Source of the DNA: Allodiplogaster sudhausi
Taxonomy: Eukaryota; Nematoda; Chromadorea; Rhabditida; Diplogasteridae
Length of the DNA stretch: 64,000 nt
Direction of reading: 5' to 3'
NCBI GenBank assembly: GCA_945643635.1
Contig: CALZFC010000081.1
Coordinates: 352,501-416,500, forward strand
The translations under genes and the position numbers were made by a program. The notes beneath the pieces were generated by a model. It saw only the letters and a list, made by a program, of their open reading frames with translations, was not told the DNA's origin and ran no database searches. Positions 42,001-57,000 of the stretch are shown here, piece by piece. Each line of letters begins with the position of its first letter. Within the stretch, counting starts at the first letter, position 1.

Positions 42001-45000
42001 CCTATAAGAAAGCTTGGAGTCTTCTATCCATTCTAACATACTTTTTATTTAATGAGAAGTCATATTAAAACGCGCGAAAGAGTTTGCACGCGCGCGGGTT
42101 CGAACCTGGGTCGGTAATATATCTAAGTGCCCTGAAAATGTACCAAAAAGCCACAAAATAATTTTTTTCTCGAATATGCCTGAACCGATTTCGAAGATTG
42201 ACACACCATTCGATAGCTAATTTTAGGCTCTACAATAAAAAAAATATGCGCCAAAAAGTGTCAGTGATAGCTAAGGCCGAAATAGTGGCCTGAACCTTCT
42301 GACACCAAAAGTAGATCAAAAACATCGATATTTCAAAATGTTTTGTATGAGAAAGTTGTTCGCCATCTCGAGAGCTACGGAATGGTATATAATATGTGGC
42401 AACATCTTTAACTACCGCGATGAAACGGAGCCCCAAAGTGCGCTCCAAAAATTTGACACTTCACGGCCTTGGCAGGGCACTTTAATGAAATGCCAGACAA
42501 AAGCGAGTATACTCATATTGAAGCTCTCTTGAAACTCTGCATGATTCTGAAACTCTCATCCCTTTACCTTCCCTATTCATAAAGATATGAATTTTAGAAG
42601 GTTCGCTCCTAACAAAACAATTTGACCATTCAATCGATAATATCTACAACTTCTAGTGTCCAAAAGTGGATATTTATGGTATTAAAAGATGCGCCGTCAA
42701 AAACTCTACAATCGCAGTCAGTTTAATCAAAAGCGGACTTTGTAGATTCCGAGAAAAGGGGCAAATACCCTCTCAAAAAGTACCCCAAAAAGGTATGGTT
42801 TGCGCGGCGGCCTCTCACTGATCTACCAAAACTCGAAATGATCTCAACTCCAGGAATCATATTCATTTTTGAACGGGCTATCCGCCACTATTTTTTACAT
42901 TTCTGTACGACCACCAGAAAAAAAGTTGCAGCCCGTCAAAGTCGCGAACCGCCCCAAATCAAAGTCACCTCGGACCAAAGTTTGGCCGCCCGCGCCGGCG
43001 CCGGCGCCAACCCTGAATTTTTGAAACCCACATATTCTGGTAGCCCAAGGGATAATCTACAACATGCAAAAAACCGCTTCCCCGTATCTCACTCCCACCG
43101 CCCGTAATACCTCTCGGCGCTATACCGGTCAATAAATTACAGTCGACTTTTAGATAATAATAGACGTAGCGTGACTTTGTCACGCTACGGGCCTTTGGCC
43201 TGGGGGTTGGTTCGGGTTGTTGTTATTTCGCTCTAAGGGTTGTTAGTTGGGGTCTGAGGGTTGTTAGTTGGGGTCTGAGGGTTGTTAGCTGGCTCTAAAG
43301 GGGGAAAAGTCTGCTCTAGCGGTGATTACGGGACGATCTGGGGCTTTTAAATTCAGCCTATAAGAAAGCTTGGAGTCTTCTATCCATTCTAACATACTTT
43401 TTATTTAATGAGAAGTCAATTTTTTTAATTTTTGGCTCTACAAGAAAAAAAATATGCGCCAAAAAGTGCCAGTGATAGCTAAGGCCGAAATAGTGGCCTG
43501 AACATACTGACCCCAAAAGTAGATCAAAAACATCGATATTTCAAAATGTTTTGTATGAGAAAGTTGTTAACCTTCTCGAGAGCAACCGAATGGTATATAA
43601 CATGTGGCATAAGCTTTAACTACCGAGGAAAAACGGATGCCCAAAGTGCGCTCCAAAAATTTGCCACTTCACGGCCCCCTCAGGGCACTTTATTGATGAC
43701 CCATCCAAACCCAAGTATACTCATATTGAAGCTCGCGTGAAACTCTGTATGATTCTGAAACTCTCATCCCTCTACCTTCAGTATTCATAAAGATATGAAT
43801 TTTAGAAGGTTCGCTCCTAACAAAAAAATTTGACCCTTCAATCGATAATATCTCATACGCCAAGTGTCCAAAAGTCGATAAGTCTACTATTAAAAGAAAG
43901 CCCGTCAAAAACTCTACAATCGCAGTCAGTTTAATCAAAAGCGGAATTTGTAGATTTCGAGAAAATGAGATGAATGAGCCTAAAAAAGTACCCCAAAAAC
44001 GTATGGTTTGCGCGCCGGCCTCGTACTGATCTACCAAAGCTCGAAATGATCTCAACTCCAGGAATCATATTCATTTTTGAACGGGCTACACGAAACTATT
44101 TTTTTCATTTCTGTACGTCCACCAGAAAAAAAGTTGCAGCCCGTCAAAGTCGCAAAAGAGCCAAAATCGAAGTCGCCTCCGACCAAAGTTTGGGCGCCGG
44201 CGCCAACCCTAAGTTTTTGAAACCCATATATTCGTGTAGCCCAGATACTATTCCATAATCGCAAAAAACCGCTTCCCCGTATCTCAACCCCCGCGCCCGC
44301 TACACCGCTCCGCGCTATACCAGCCGATAAATTACAGTCGACTTTTATATAATAGTAGACTAGCGTGACTTTGTCACGCTACGGGCCTTTGGCCCGGTCA
44401 ATGGCCACCGGGGCTATCGCCCCGGAGGCCATTTCCCGATATAAATTATCTCTATGGGTTGTTATTTGACTCTAAGGGTTAAAATTTGGCTCTAAAGGGT
44501 CAAAAGTCTGTTCTAGCGTCGCTACTGGACTATCTCGGCCTTTGAATTTAAGCTCATTAGAAAGCTTAAAGTCTTTACTATATGATATCACTCTTTTAAC
44601 ATACTTAGGGGTCATACAAAAACGCGCAAAAGAGTTTGCGCGCGCGCGACTCCGAACCTGCGACCCATGAGTTTCGACGTGCACTGAAAATGTACCAAAA
44701 AGCCACAAAATAATTCATATCTCGAATATGCCTGGATCAAATCCCATGATCTACCTATCATTCGATAGCTAATTTTTGGCTCTACGACGACAAAAATATG
44801 CGCCAAAAAGTATCAGTGATAGCTAAGGCCGAAATAGTGGCCTGAACATTCTGAACCCAAAAAAAGATCAAAAACGTCAATATATGAAAAAGTTTTGTAT
44901 GAGAAAGTTGTTCGCCTTCTCGAGAGCTATAGAATGGTATATAACATGTGGCAACATCTTTAACTACAGCGAAGAAACGGAGGCCCAAAATGCGCTCCAA

Positions 45001-48000
45001 AAATTTGACAATTCACGGCCCTGGTAGGGCACTTTAATGATAACCCAGCCTAACCTATGTACACTCATATTGAAGCTCTCGTGAAAATCTGCATGATTTT
45101 GAAACTCTCATCCCGCTACGATCCCTATTCATAAACATATGAATTTTAGAAGGTTCGCTCCTAACAAATAAATTTGACCCTTCAATCGATAATATCTACA
45201 ACTTCTAGTGTCCAAAAGTCGATAGTTCGACCATTTTCTGAAATCCCGTCAAAAACTCTACAATAGCAGTCAGTTTAATCAAAAGCGGACTTTGTAGATT
45301 CCGAGAAAAGGGGCAAATACCCTCTCAAAAAGTACCCCAAAAAGGTATGGTTTGCGCGGCGGCCTCTCACTGATCTACCAAAACTCGAAATGATCTCAAC
45401 TCCAGGAATCATATTCATTTTTGAACGGGCTATCCGCCACTATTTTTTACATTTCTGTACGACCACCAGAAAAAAAGTTGCAGCCCGTCAAAGTCGCGAA
45501 CCGCCCCAAATCAAAGTCACCTCGGACCAAAGTTTGGCCGCCCGCGCCGGTGCCGGCGCCAACCCTGAATTTTTGAAACCCACATATTCTGGTAGCCCAA
45601 GGGATAATCTACAACATGCAAAAAACCGCTTCCCCGTATCTCACTCCCACCGCCCGTAATACCTCTCGGCGCTATACCGGTCAATAAATTACAGTCGACT
45701 TTTAGATAATAATAGACTAGCGTGACTTCGTCACGCTACGGGCCTTTGGCCATTGTCAGTAGGCTCCAAGGGTTGTTGGTTGGGTTCTTCGTTTGTTGTT
45801 GGTTGACTCTGAGGGTTGTTTGTTGGCTCTATGCGTTGTTTGTTGGCTCTAAGGGTCGTTAGTTGGCTTAAAAAGGACAAAAGTCTGCTCTAGCGGCGCT
45901 ACTGGAGGACCTGGGAGCATATAGTTACCCCCATTAGAAAGCCTGGAGTCGTTTGTATATGTTAGCACTTTTTTTATTTAACCAGAAGTTATATAAAAGC
46001 GCGCAAAAGGGTTTGCGCGCGCGCGACTCCGAACCTGCGACCCATGACTTTCGACGTGCAGAGAAAATAGCCCAAAAAGCCACATAATAATACATATCTC
46101 GAATATGCCTGAATCAAATCCCATGATCTACCTATCATTCGATAGCTAATTTTTGGCTCTACAATAAAAAAAATATGCGCCAAAAAGTCTCAGTGATAGC
46201 TAAGGCCGAAATAGTGGCCTGAACATTCTGACCATGAAAGTAGATCAAAAAAGGCAAAATATGAAAACGGTTTGTATGAGAAAGTTATTCGCCTTCACGA
46301 GAGCTACGGAATGGTATATAACATGTCGCAAAAACTTTAACTACCGAGGAAAAACGGAGGCCCAAAATGCGTTCCAAAAATTTCCCACTTCACGGCCCTG
46401 GCAGGGCACTTTAATGAAAAGCCTGACAAACCCAACTATACTCATATTGAAGCTCTCGTGAAACTCTGCATGATTCTGAAACTCTCATCCCTCTACCTTC
46501 CCTATTCATAAAGATATGAATTTTAGAAAGTTCGCTCCTAACAAAAAAATTTGACCCTTCAATCGATAATATCTAATACACCTAGTGCCCAAAAGTCGAT
46601 AAGTCTACTATTAAAAGAAAGCCCGTCAAAAACTCTACAATCGGAGTCAGTTAGATCAAAAAGCGAATTTGTAGATTTCGAGAAAATGAGAAGAATGAGC
46701 CTAAAAAAGTACCCCAAAAACGTATGGTTTGCGCGCCGGTCTCGTACTGATCTACCAAAACTCGAATCGATCTCAACTTCTGGAATCATATTCATTTTTG
46801 GACGGGCTACACGAAACTATTTTTTTCATTTCTGTACGTCCACCAGAAAAAAAGTTGCAGCCCGTCAAAGTCGCAAAAGAGCCAAAATCGAAGTCGCCTC
46901 CGACCAAAGTTTGGGCGCCCGCGCCGGCGCCAACCCTAATTTTTTGAAACCCATATATTCGTGTAGTATCTTCCAGTATTTTTTTCATTCTCATATCTCT
47001 ACCGGAAAAAAAGATACAACCCCTCAAAGTCGCTAAAGAGCCCAAATCCAACTCGCCTCCGCGCCAACTTCCGACGCCCGCGCCGGCGCCAATATCGAAC
47101 CCAATTTTTTGAAACACATATATTCTTGTAGTCCGGAAACTTTTACATAATCTCCAAAAAACCGCTCCCCGATATCTCCACCCCACCGCCCGCTACACCT
47201 CTCCGCGCTATACCAGTCAATAAATAACAGTCGACTTTTATATAATAATAGACTAGCGTGACTTCGTCACGCTACGGGCCTTTGGCCATTGTCAGTAGGC
47301 TCCAAGGGTTGTTGGTTGACTATGTGTTGTTGTTTGGGTTGTTGTTTGTTGGCTCTAAGGGTTGTTAGTAGGCTCTAAAACGCAAAAGTCTGCTCTAGCA
47401 CGGTCACCAACCTTGGTTTTGATGAGATAGAGCCACAAATTGACTACCTGGGCCTTTGAATTTCCGCTCATTGGAAAGCTTGCAGTCTTTAGTATATGTT
47501 AGCACTCTTATAATTTCATCAGGAGTCATACAAAAGCGCGCAAAAGAGTTTGCGCGCGCGCGACTCCGAACCTGCGACCCACGAGTTTCGACGTGCGCTG
47601 AAAATGCACCAAAAAGCCACAAAATAATTCATATCTCGAATATGCCTATATCAAATCACACGATCTACCTATCATTCGATAGCTAATTGTAGGCTCTACA
47701 ATAAAAAAAATAAGCGCCAAAAAGTGTCAGTGATAGCTAAGGCCGAAATAGTGGCCTGAACCTTCTGACCCCGAAAGTAGACCAAAAATGTGAAAATATG
47801 AAAACATTTTGTATGAGAAAGTTGTTCTCCTTCTCGAGAGCTACCGAATGGTATATAACATGTGGCATAAGCTTTAACTACCGAGAAGAAACGGAGGTCC
47901 AAAGTGCGTTCCAAAAATTTGCCACTTCACGGCCCTGGCAGGGCACTTTAATGAAAAGCCAGCCTAACCTATGTATGCTCATATTGAAGCTCTCTTGAAA

Positions 48001-51000
48001 CTCTGCATTAATCTGAAACTCTCATCCCTCTAACTTCCCTATTCATAAAGATATGAATTTTAGAAGGTTCGCTCCTAACAAAACAATTTGACCCTTCAAT
48101 CGATAATATCTCATACGCCAAGTGTCCAAAAGTCGATAAGTCTACTATTAAAAGAAAGCCCGTCAAAAACTCTACAATCGGAGTCAGTTACATCAAAAGC
48201 GGAATTTGTAGATTTCGAGAAAATGAGATGAATGAGCCTAAAAAAGTACCCCAAAAACGTATGGTTTGCGCGCCGGCCTCGTACTGATCTACCAAAACTC
48301 GGAATGATCTCAACTCCAGGAATCATATTCATTTTTGAACGATCTATCTAACAGTATTTTTTTCATCCCCATATCTCAACAAGAAAAAAAGATACAACCT
48401 CTCAAAGTCGGCAAAGTGCCCAAATCAGAGTCGCCTCTGACCAAAGTTTGGCCGCCGGCGCCGGCGCCGGCGCACACCCTAATTTTTTGAAAACAACATA
48501 TTCTTGTAGCCCAGACACTATTCCACAATCCGCAAAAAACAGCTACCCGATATCTCACCCCCACCGCCCACAGCACCTCTCCGCGCTATCCCGGTGAATA
48601 AATAACATACGACTTTTATATAATAAGAGACTAGCGTGACTTCGTCACGCTACGGGCCTTTGGCCCGGTCAATGGCCACCGGGGCTATCGCCCCGGAGGC
48701 CATTTCCCGATAAAAAGATAGTAAGTTGGGTCGTTAGTTGGCTCTAAGGGTTATTAGTTGGCTTAAAAAGGAGAAAAGTCAGTTCTAGCGACGTTAATGG
48801 ACATCCTAGGTCTTTGAATTTCCGCTCATTAGAAAGCTTGGAGTCTTTAGTCTATGTCAGCACTCTTATAATTTCATCAGGAGTCATACAAAAGCGCGCA
48901 AAAGAGTTTGCGCGCGCGCGGATTCGAACCTGCGACCCATGTGTTTCGAAGTGCAGAGAAAATAGCCCAAAAAGCCACAAAATAATTCATATCTCGAATA
49001 TTCCTGGATCAAATCCCATGATCTACCTATCATTCGATAGCTAATTTTTGGCTCTACAATAAAAAAAATATGCGCCAAAAAGTGTCAGTGATAGCTATGG
49101 CCGAAATAGTGGCCTAAACATTCTGACCCCAAAAGTAGATCAAAAATGACAAAATATGAAAATGTGTTGTATGAGAAAGTTGTTCTTCTTCTCGAGAGCT
49201 ACAGAATGGTATATAATATGTGGCATAAGCTTTAACTACCGAGAAGAAACGGAGGCCCAAAATGCGTTCCAAAAATTTTCCACTTTACGGCCCTGGCAGG
49301 GCACTTTAATGAAGAGCCAGCCTATCCTATGTATACTCATATTGAAGCTCTCTTGAAACTCTGCATTAATCTGAAACTCTCATCCCTCTAACTTCCCTAT
49401 TCATAAAGATATGAATTTTAGAAGGTTCGCTCCTAACAAAACAATTTGACCCTTCAATCGATAATATCTCATACGCCAAGTGTCCAAAAGTCGATAAGTC
49501 TACTATTAAAAGAAAGCCCGTCAAAAACTCTACAATCGCAGTCAGTTTAATCAAAAGCGGAATTTGTAGATTTCGAGAAAATGAGATAAACGACCCTAAA
49601 AAAGTACCCCAAAAACGTATGGTTTGCGCGCCGGGCTCTTTCTGATCTACCAAAGCTCGAAATTATCTCAGCTCCAGGAATCATATTCATTTTTGAACGA
49701 CCTATCCACCAGTATTTTTTTCATCCTCATATCTCTACCCGGAAAAAAGATACAACCTCTCAAAGTCGACAAAGTGCCCAAATCGAACTCACCTCGGACC
49801 AAAGTTTGGGCGCCCGCGCCGGCGCCAATATCGAACCCAATTTTTTTAAACTCAAATATTCTTGTAGTCCGGAAACTTTTACATAATCCCCAAAAAACCG
49901 CTCCCCGATATCTCACCCCCACCGCCCGCTACACCTCTCCGCGCTATACCGGTCAATAAATAACAGTCGACTTTTATATAATAATAGACTAGCGGAGCTA
50001 TGGGGGGACCTGCTTTCAGTATCTTTGCCCATTATCTCCCTTGGAGTCTCCGCTATGTCCTAGCATTTAGAACTTTGCATTGGGGGTCGAATTAAAACGC
50101 GCAAAATGGTTTGCCCGCGCGCGACTCCGAACCTGGGTCGTTAAGAAAATCTGCGTGTGATGAAAATGCACCAAAAAGCCACAAAATAATTCATATCTCG
50201 AATATGCCTGGATCGATTGCGTAGATCAAAAAAGTCAAAATATGAAAACGTTTTGTATGAGAAAGTTATTCGCCTTCTCGAGAGCTACAGAATGATATAT
50301 AACATGTTGCCATAACACCAACTCCTGAGAAAAAACAGCCGCGGAAATACCCTCCCAAAATTTCGACATTTCACGGCCCCCTTAGGGTACTTTCCCGGAA
50401 TCCCAGCCAAACGGGAGTAGGCTCATTTCAAAGCTCTCCAAAAACTAAATAATATTCTGAATGTTCCGTCCCGCTCCGATCCTAAATCTTCGAGTATTGA
50501 TTTTTCAAAGGTTCGCTCCTAACAAAATGAGTCCGACTGTTTTTGCCCCCGATCGATATGACCCAATGTCTTTTTTTCCACATTGTATATATCAAAACAT
50601 GCGCCTTGAAAAACTACATCATATATGTCGAAAGCAGAAAATGCGCCTTTTGAAAATTTGAGTTAGTGAGCAAATACAGAGTAAAAAAGGGCCAAAAAAG
50701 GGGGTCAAATTTTGGTCACGCCCCCTGGCCACGCCTGAGGCACTATGACCAAACCAACAAGGAATCTTAATAATTAAGACATGGGCTATCGACTCATATT
50801 TTTTTCATTAACCAATTCCTCTCCGTTCAAAAGATACAATCGCTCAAAGTGGCCAACCCAGCGCAAGCGTGCGCCGAAAAGTTGCAACTTTGACCGCTGG
50901 CGCCACCCCCAAACCCAAATCCCAAAAATTCGAAACCCATACCAAAACGTAGCCCCAATATTCATTTACCATCCTAAAAAAACCCCACCCCAAAATCTCA

Positions 51001-54000
51001 CTCCCACCGCCCACAACGCCGCTCCGCGCAAACCCGGCCAATAAACCACAAGCGTTTCTAAGTATACACTCTAACTAGCGGAGCTATGGGGGGACCTGGT
51101 TTCAGTATCGCCGCCCATTATCTCCCTTGGAGTCTTGGCTATGTCCTAGCATTAAGAACTTTGCATTGAGGGTCGAATTAAAACGCGCAAAAGGGTTTGC
51201 CCGCGCGCGACTCCGAACCTGGGTCGTTAAGAAAATCTGCGTGCGATGAAAATGTACCAAAAAGCCACAAAATAATTCATATCTCGAATATGCCTAAACG
51301 AATTCGGACGTTCGAGATACCATTCGATAGCTAATTTTAGGCTCTATTCGAATAAAAATATGCCCCAAAAACTGTCAGTGATAGGTAAGGTCGAAAAAGT
51401 GGCCTAAACATTCTGACCCCAAAAGTAGGTCAAAAACGTAAATATATGAACATAGTTTGTATGAGACATTTGTTCGCCTTCTCAAAAGCTACAGAATCAT
51501 ATATAACATGTTGCCATACCACGAATCCCCGAGATAAAACAGCCACGGAAATGGCCTCCCAAAAATTCGACATTTCACGGCCCCCTCAGGGTACTTTACT
51601 GGAATCTCAGCCAAACGGGAGTAGGCTCATTCCAAAGCTCTCCTAAAACTGAACAATATTCTGAATGTCCCGTCTCGCTCCAATCCCAAATCTCCGAGTA
51701 TTGATTTTTCAAAGGTTCACTCCTAACAAAATGGGTCCGCCTGTTTTTGCCCACGATCGATATGACCCAATGTCTTTTTTTCCACAATGTATATATCATT
51801 GCATGCGCCTTGAAAAACTGCATCATATATGTCGAAAGCAGAAAATGCGCCTTTTGAAAATTTGAGTTAGTGAGCAAATACAGAGCAAAAAAGGGCCAAA
51901 AAAGGGGGTCAAATTTTGGCCACGTCCCCTGGCCACCCCTGAGGCACTATCAACAAACCAACCAGGAATCTTAATAATTAAGACATGGGCTATCGACTCA
52001 TATTTTTTTCATTCACCAATTCCTCTCCTTTCAAAAGATGCAATCGCTCAAAGTGGCCAACCCAGCGCAAGCGCGCGCCGAAAAGTTGCAAATTTGACCG
52101 CTGGCGCCACCCCCAAATCCAAATCCCAAAAATCCCAAACCAATACCAAAACGTAGCCCCAATATTCATTTACCATCCTAAAAAAACCACACTCGAAAAT
52201 CTCAACCCCACCGCCCACGACGCCGCTCCGCGCGACCCCAGTAAATAATCCACAAGCGTTTCTAAGTATACACTCTAACAGCGGAGCTATGGGGGGACCT
52301 GGTTTCAGTATCTTTGCCCATTATCTCCCTTGGAGTGTCCGCTATGTCCTAGCATTGAATTTGTTTAGTTTTAGCTCATATAAAAGCGCGCAAAAGGGTT
52401 TGCCCGCGCGCGACTCCGAACCTGGGTCGTTAGAAAATCTGCGTGCGATGAAAATGTACCAAAAAGCCACAAAATAATTCATATCTCGAATATGCCTGAA
52501 CGAATACCGACGAACAACCTATCATTCGATAGCTAATTTTTGGCTCTATCTTAATAAAAATATGCCCCAAAAAGTGTCAGTGATAGCTAAGGTCGAAAAA
52601 GTGGCCTAAACATTCTCGGACCAAAAGTAGATCAAAAACGTCGTTTTATGAAAAAGTTTTGTATGAGACATTTGTTCGCCTTCTCGAGAGCTACAGAATG
52701 ATATATAACATGTAGGCATAATACCAATCCCCGAGAAAAGACAGCCGCGGAAATGGCCTCCCAAAAATTTGACATTTCAAGGCCCCCTCAGGACACCTTT
52801 TCCGAAACCCAGCCAAACGTAGTAGGCTCATTTCAAAGCTCTCCAAAAACTAAACAATATTCTGAATGTCCCATCCCGCTCCGGCCCCAAATCTCCGAGT
52901 ATTGATTTTTCAAAGGTTCAGTCCTAACAAAATGGGTAAGCCTGTTTTTGCCCTTGATCGATATGACCCAATGTATTTAGCCCAACAATCTATATATCAG
53001 TGCATGCGCCTTGAAAAACTACATCAAATATGTCGAAAGCAGAAAATGCGCCTTTTGAAAATTTGAGTTAGTGAGAAAAAACAGAGCAAAAAAGGGCCAA
53101 AAATGGGGGTCAAATTTTGGTCACGCCCACTTCAAAGACCCTCGGGCGGAATTCGCCCAATTTGTGTCCTATTAATCATGAAGACATGCCCTATCAGTGA
53201 CTATTTTTTTCAGCTTCCCATCTTCTCCGAAACAAAAGATATAAACGCTCAAACTCGCCAACCCAGCGTAAGCGCGTGCCAAAAAGTTGCAACTTTGACC
53301 GCCGGCACCGACACCAAACCCAAATCTCAAAAATTCCAAACCAATACCAAAACGTAGCCCCAATATTCATTTTCCATCCTAAAAAAACCCCACTCGAAAA
53401 TCTCATCCCCACCGCCCACCACGCCGCTCCGCGCAAACCCGGTCAATAATGAACAAGCAATGCTAAGTATACACTCTAACTAGCGGAGCTATGGGGGGAC
53501 CTGCTTTCAGTATCTTTGCCCATTATCTCCCTTGGAGTCTTCGCTATGTCCTAGCATTAAGAACTTTGCATTGGGGGTCGAATTAAAATGCGCAAAAGGG
53601 TTTGCCCGCGCGCGACTCCGAACCTGGGTCGTTAAGAAAATCTGCGTGCGATGAAAATGCACCAAAAAGCCACAAAATAAATCATATCTCGAATATGCCT
53701 TTATCAATTGCGACAATTGACATACCATTCGATAGCTAATTTTTGGCTCTATTCGAATAAAAATGTGCCCCAAAAAGTGTCAGTGATAGCTATGGTCGAA
53801 AAAGTGGCCTAAACATTCTCGGACCAACAGTAGATCAAAAATGTCGTTATATGAAAACGTTTTGTATGAGACATTTGTTCGCCTTCTCGAGAGCTACAGA
53901 ATGATATAAAACATGTAGGCATAATACCAATCCCCGAGAAAAAACAGCCGCGGAAATGGCCTCCCAAAAATTTGACATTTCACGGCCAACTCAGGACACC

Positions 54001-57000
54001 TTTTCCGAAACCCAGCCAAACGTGAGTAGGCTCATTTCAAAGCTCTCCAAAAACTAAACAATATTCTGAATGTCCCATTCCGCTCCGGCCCCAAATCTCC
54101 GAGTATTGATTTTTCAAAGGTTCACTCCTAACAAAATGGGTCAGCCTGTTTTTGCCCTCGATCGATATGACCCAATGTATTTAGCCCAACAATCTATATA
54201 TCAGTGCATGCGCCTTGAAAAACTACATCAAATATGTCGAAAGCAGAAAATGCGCCTTTTGAAAATTTGAGTTAGTGAGCAAATACAGATGAAAAAAGGG
54301 CCAAAAAACGGGGTAAAATTTTGGCCACGCCCACTTCAAAGACCCTCATTCGGAATTCGCCCAATTTGTGTCCTATTAATCTTGAAGACATTCCCTATCT
54401 GCCACTATTTTTTTCCTTACCCAACTCCTCTCCATTCAAAAGATACAAACGCTCAAACTCGCCAACCCAGCGCAACCGCGCGCCAAAAAGTTGCAACTTT
54501 GGCCGCCGGCGCCGACCCCAAACCCAAAACCCAAGAATACCAAACCAATACCAAAACGTAGCCCCAATATTCATTTACCATCCTAAAAAAACCCCACTCG
54601 AAAATCTCAACTCCCCCGCCCACGACGCCGCTCCGCGCAAACCCGGTAAATAAACCACAAGCAATGCTAAGTATACACTCTAACTAGCGGAGCTATGGGG
54701 GGACCTGGTTTCAGTATCTTTGCCCATTATCTCCCTTGGAGTGTGAGCTATGTCCTAGCCTTTTAATCTTTGCATTAGGGGTGATATAAAAACGCGCAAA
54801 AGAGTTTGCTCGCGCGCGGATTCGAACCTGGGTCGGTAGAAAATCTGCGTGCGATGAAATTGCACCAAAAAGCCACAAAATAATTCATATCTCAAATATG
54901 CCTGGATCGATTGCGACGATTGACATACCATTCGATAGCTAATTTTAGGCTCTATTCGAATAAAAATATGCCCCAAAAAGTGTCAGTGATAGCTAAGGTC
55001 GAAAAAGTGGCCTAAACCTTCTGGCCCCAAAAGTAGATCAAAAAAATCGAAATATCAAAACCGTTTGTATGAGACATTTGTTCGCCTTCTCGAGAGCTAC
55101 AGAATGATATATAACATGTTGCCATAAGGCCAATCTTCGAGAAAAAACAGGCGCGGAAAGGGCCTCCCAAAATTTTGAGAATTCACGGCCCCCTCAGGGT
55201 ACTTTCCCATAATCCCAGCCAAACGGGAGTAGGCTCATTTCAAAGCTCTCGTAAAACTGTTCAATGTTATGAATGACACAACCCGCTCCGTTCCCGAATC
55301 TCCGAGTATTGATTTTTCAAAGGTTCGCTCCTAACAAAATGTGTTCGCTACATTATCGATCGCTGTCGGAAAACTATTGCCCTGAGGGGGGAGGAAACCA
55401 TGTCAGATGGTGTATTTCGAGGAGTTCTTTCGAATAAGGACAAAAAATTGACATGTTTCATATAGCGTTTTCGAGATAGTGAGCAAATACAGAGCAAAAA
55501 AGGGCCAAAAAACGGGGTAAAATTTTGGCCACGCCCACAGGAAAGACCCTCGGGTGGAATTCGCCCAATTTGTATCCTATTAATCTTAAAGACATGCTCT
55601 ATCAACTACTATTTTTTCCAGCTTCCCATCTTCTCCGAAACAAAAGATGCAAACGCTCAAAGTGGCCAACCCAGCGCAAGCGCGCGCCGAAAAGTTGCAA
55701 CTTTGGCCGCTGGCGCCACCCCCAAACCCAAATTCCAAAAATCCGAAACCCATACCAAAACGTAGCCCCAATATTCATTTACCATCCTAAAAAAAACCCA
55801 CTCGAAAATCTCAACTCCCCCGCCTGCCACGCCGCTCCGCGCAAACCCCGGCAATAATCGACAAGCGTTTCTAAGTATACTCTCTAACTAGCGGAGCTAT
55901 GGGGGGACCTGGTTTCAGTATCTTTGCCCATTATCTCCCTTGGAGTCTCCGCTATGTCCTAGCATTATGAACTTTGCTTTGGGGGTCATATAAAAACGCG
56001 CAAAAGGGTTTGCCCGCGCGCGACTCCGAACCTGGGTCGTTAGAAAATCTGCGTGCCATGAAAATGCACCAAAAAGCCACAAAATAATTCATATCTCGAA
56101 TATGCCAGAACGAATACCGTCGAACAACCTATCATTCGATAGCTAATTTTAGGCTCTATTCGAATAAAAATATGCGCCAAAACGTGTCAGTGATAGCTAA
56201 GGTCGAAAAAGTGGCCTAAACCTTCTGACCCCAAAAGTAGATCAAAAACATCGAAATATGAAGACATTTTGTATGACACATTTGTTCGCCTTCTCGAGAG
56301 CTACAGAATGATATATAACATGTAGGCATAATACCAATCCCCGAGAAAAAACAGCCGCGGAAAGCGCCTCCCAAAATTTTGAGAATTCACGGCCCCCTCA
56401 GGGTACTTTCCCGGAATTCCAGCCAAACGGGAGTAGTCTCATTTCAAAGCTCTCCAAAAACTAAACAATAATATGAATGTCCCATCCCGCTCCGGTCCCA
56501 AATCTCCGAGTATTGATTTTTCAAAGATTCGCTATTAACAAAATGGGTCCGCCTGTTTTTGCCCCAGATCGATATGACCCAATGTATTTAGCCCCACAAT
56601 CTATATATCAGTGAATGCGCCTTGAAAAACTACATCATATATGTCGAAAGCAGAAAAAGTTAATTTTGAAAATTCAAGTTAGTGAGCAAAAACAGAGCAA
56701 AAAAGGGCCAAAAAAGGGGGTCAAAATTTGGCCACGCCCCCTGGCCACCCCTGAGGCACTATCAACAAATCAACCAGGAATCTTAATAATTAAGACATGG
56801 GCTATCGACTCATATTCTTTTCATTCCCCAATTAATCTCCGTTCAAAAGATCCAATAGCTCAAAGTGGCCAAACCAGCGCAACCTCGCGCCAAAAAGTTG
56901 CAACTTTGGCCGCCGGCGCCGACCCCAAAACCAAAACCCAAAAATCCCAAACCAATACCAAAACGTAGCCCCAATATTCATTTACCATCCTAAAAAAACC

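Larger units (their letters stand above)
39751..49988. repeat. Type A satellite block: eight head-to-tail units
   Basis: Unit starts (CTAGCGTGAC, or a variant) at about 39751, 41109, 41810, 43166, 44360, 45717, 47253 and 48631. Lengths are ~1358, 701, 1356, 1194, 1357, 1536, 1378 and 1358. The 701-bp unit lacks an internal part; the 1536-bp unit has a partial duplication (second copy of the CCGGAAAAAAAGATAC block near 47005). The unit fixed in 43166-44359 lacks the tRNA-like segment. Shared landmarks include ACCAAAAAGCCACAAAATAA, TTCGCTCCTAACAAAA, and a GC-rich end CCGCTCCGCGCTATACC, then ATAAATTACAGTCGACTTTT. Each unit has small open frames of 60-90 codons that are not conserved in frame with each other; I treat it as non-coding. 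Confidence 0.93.
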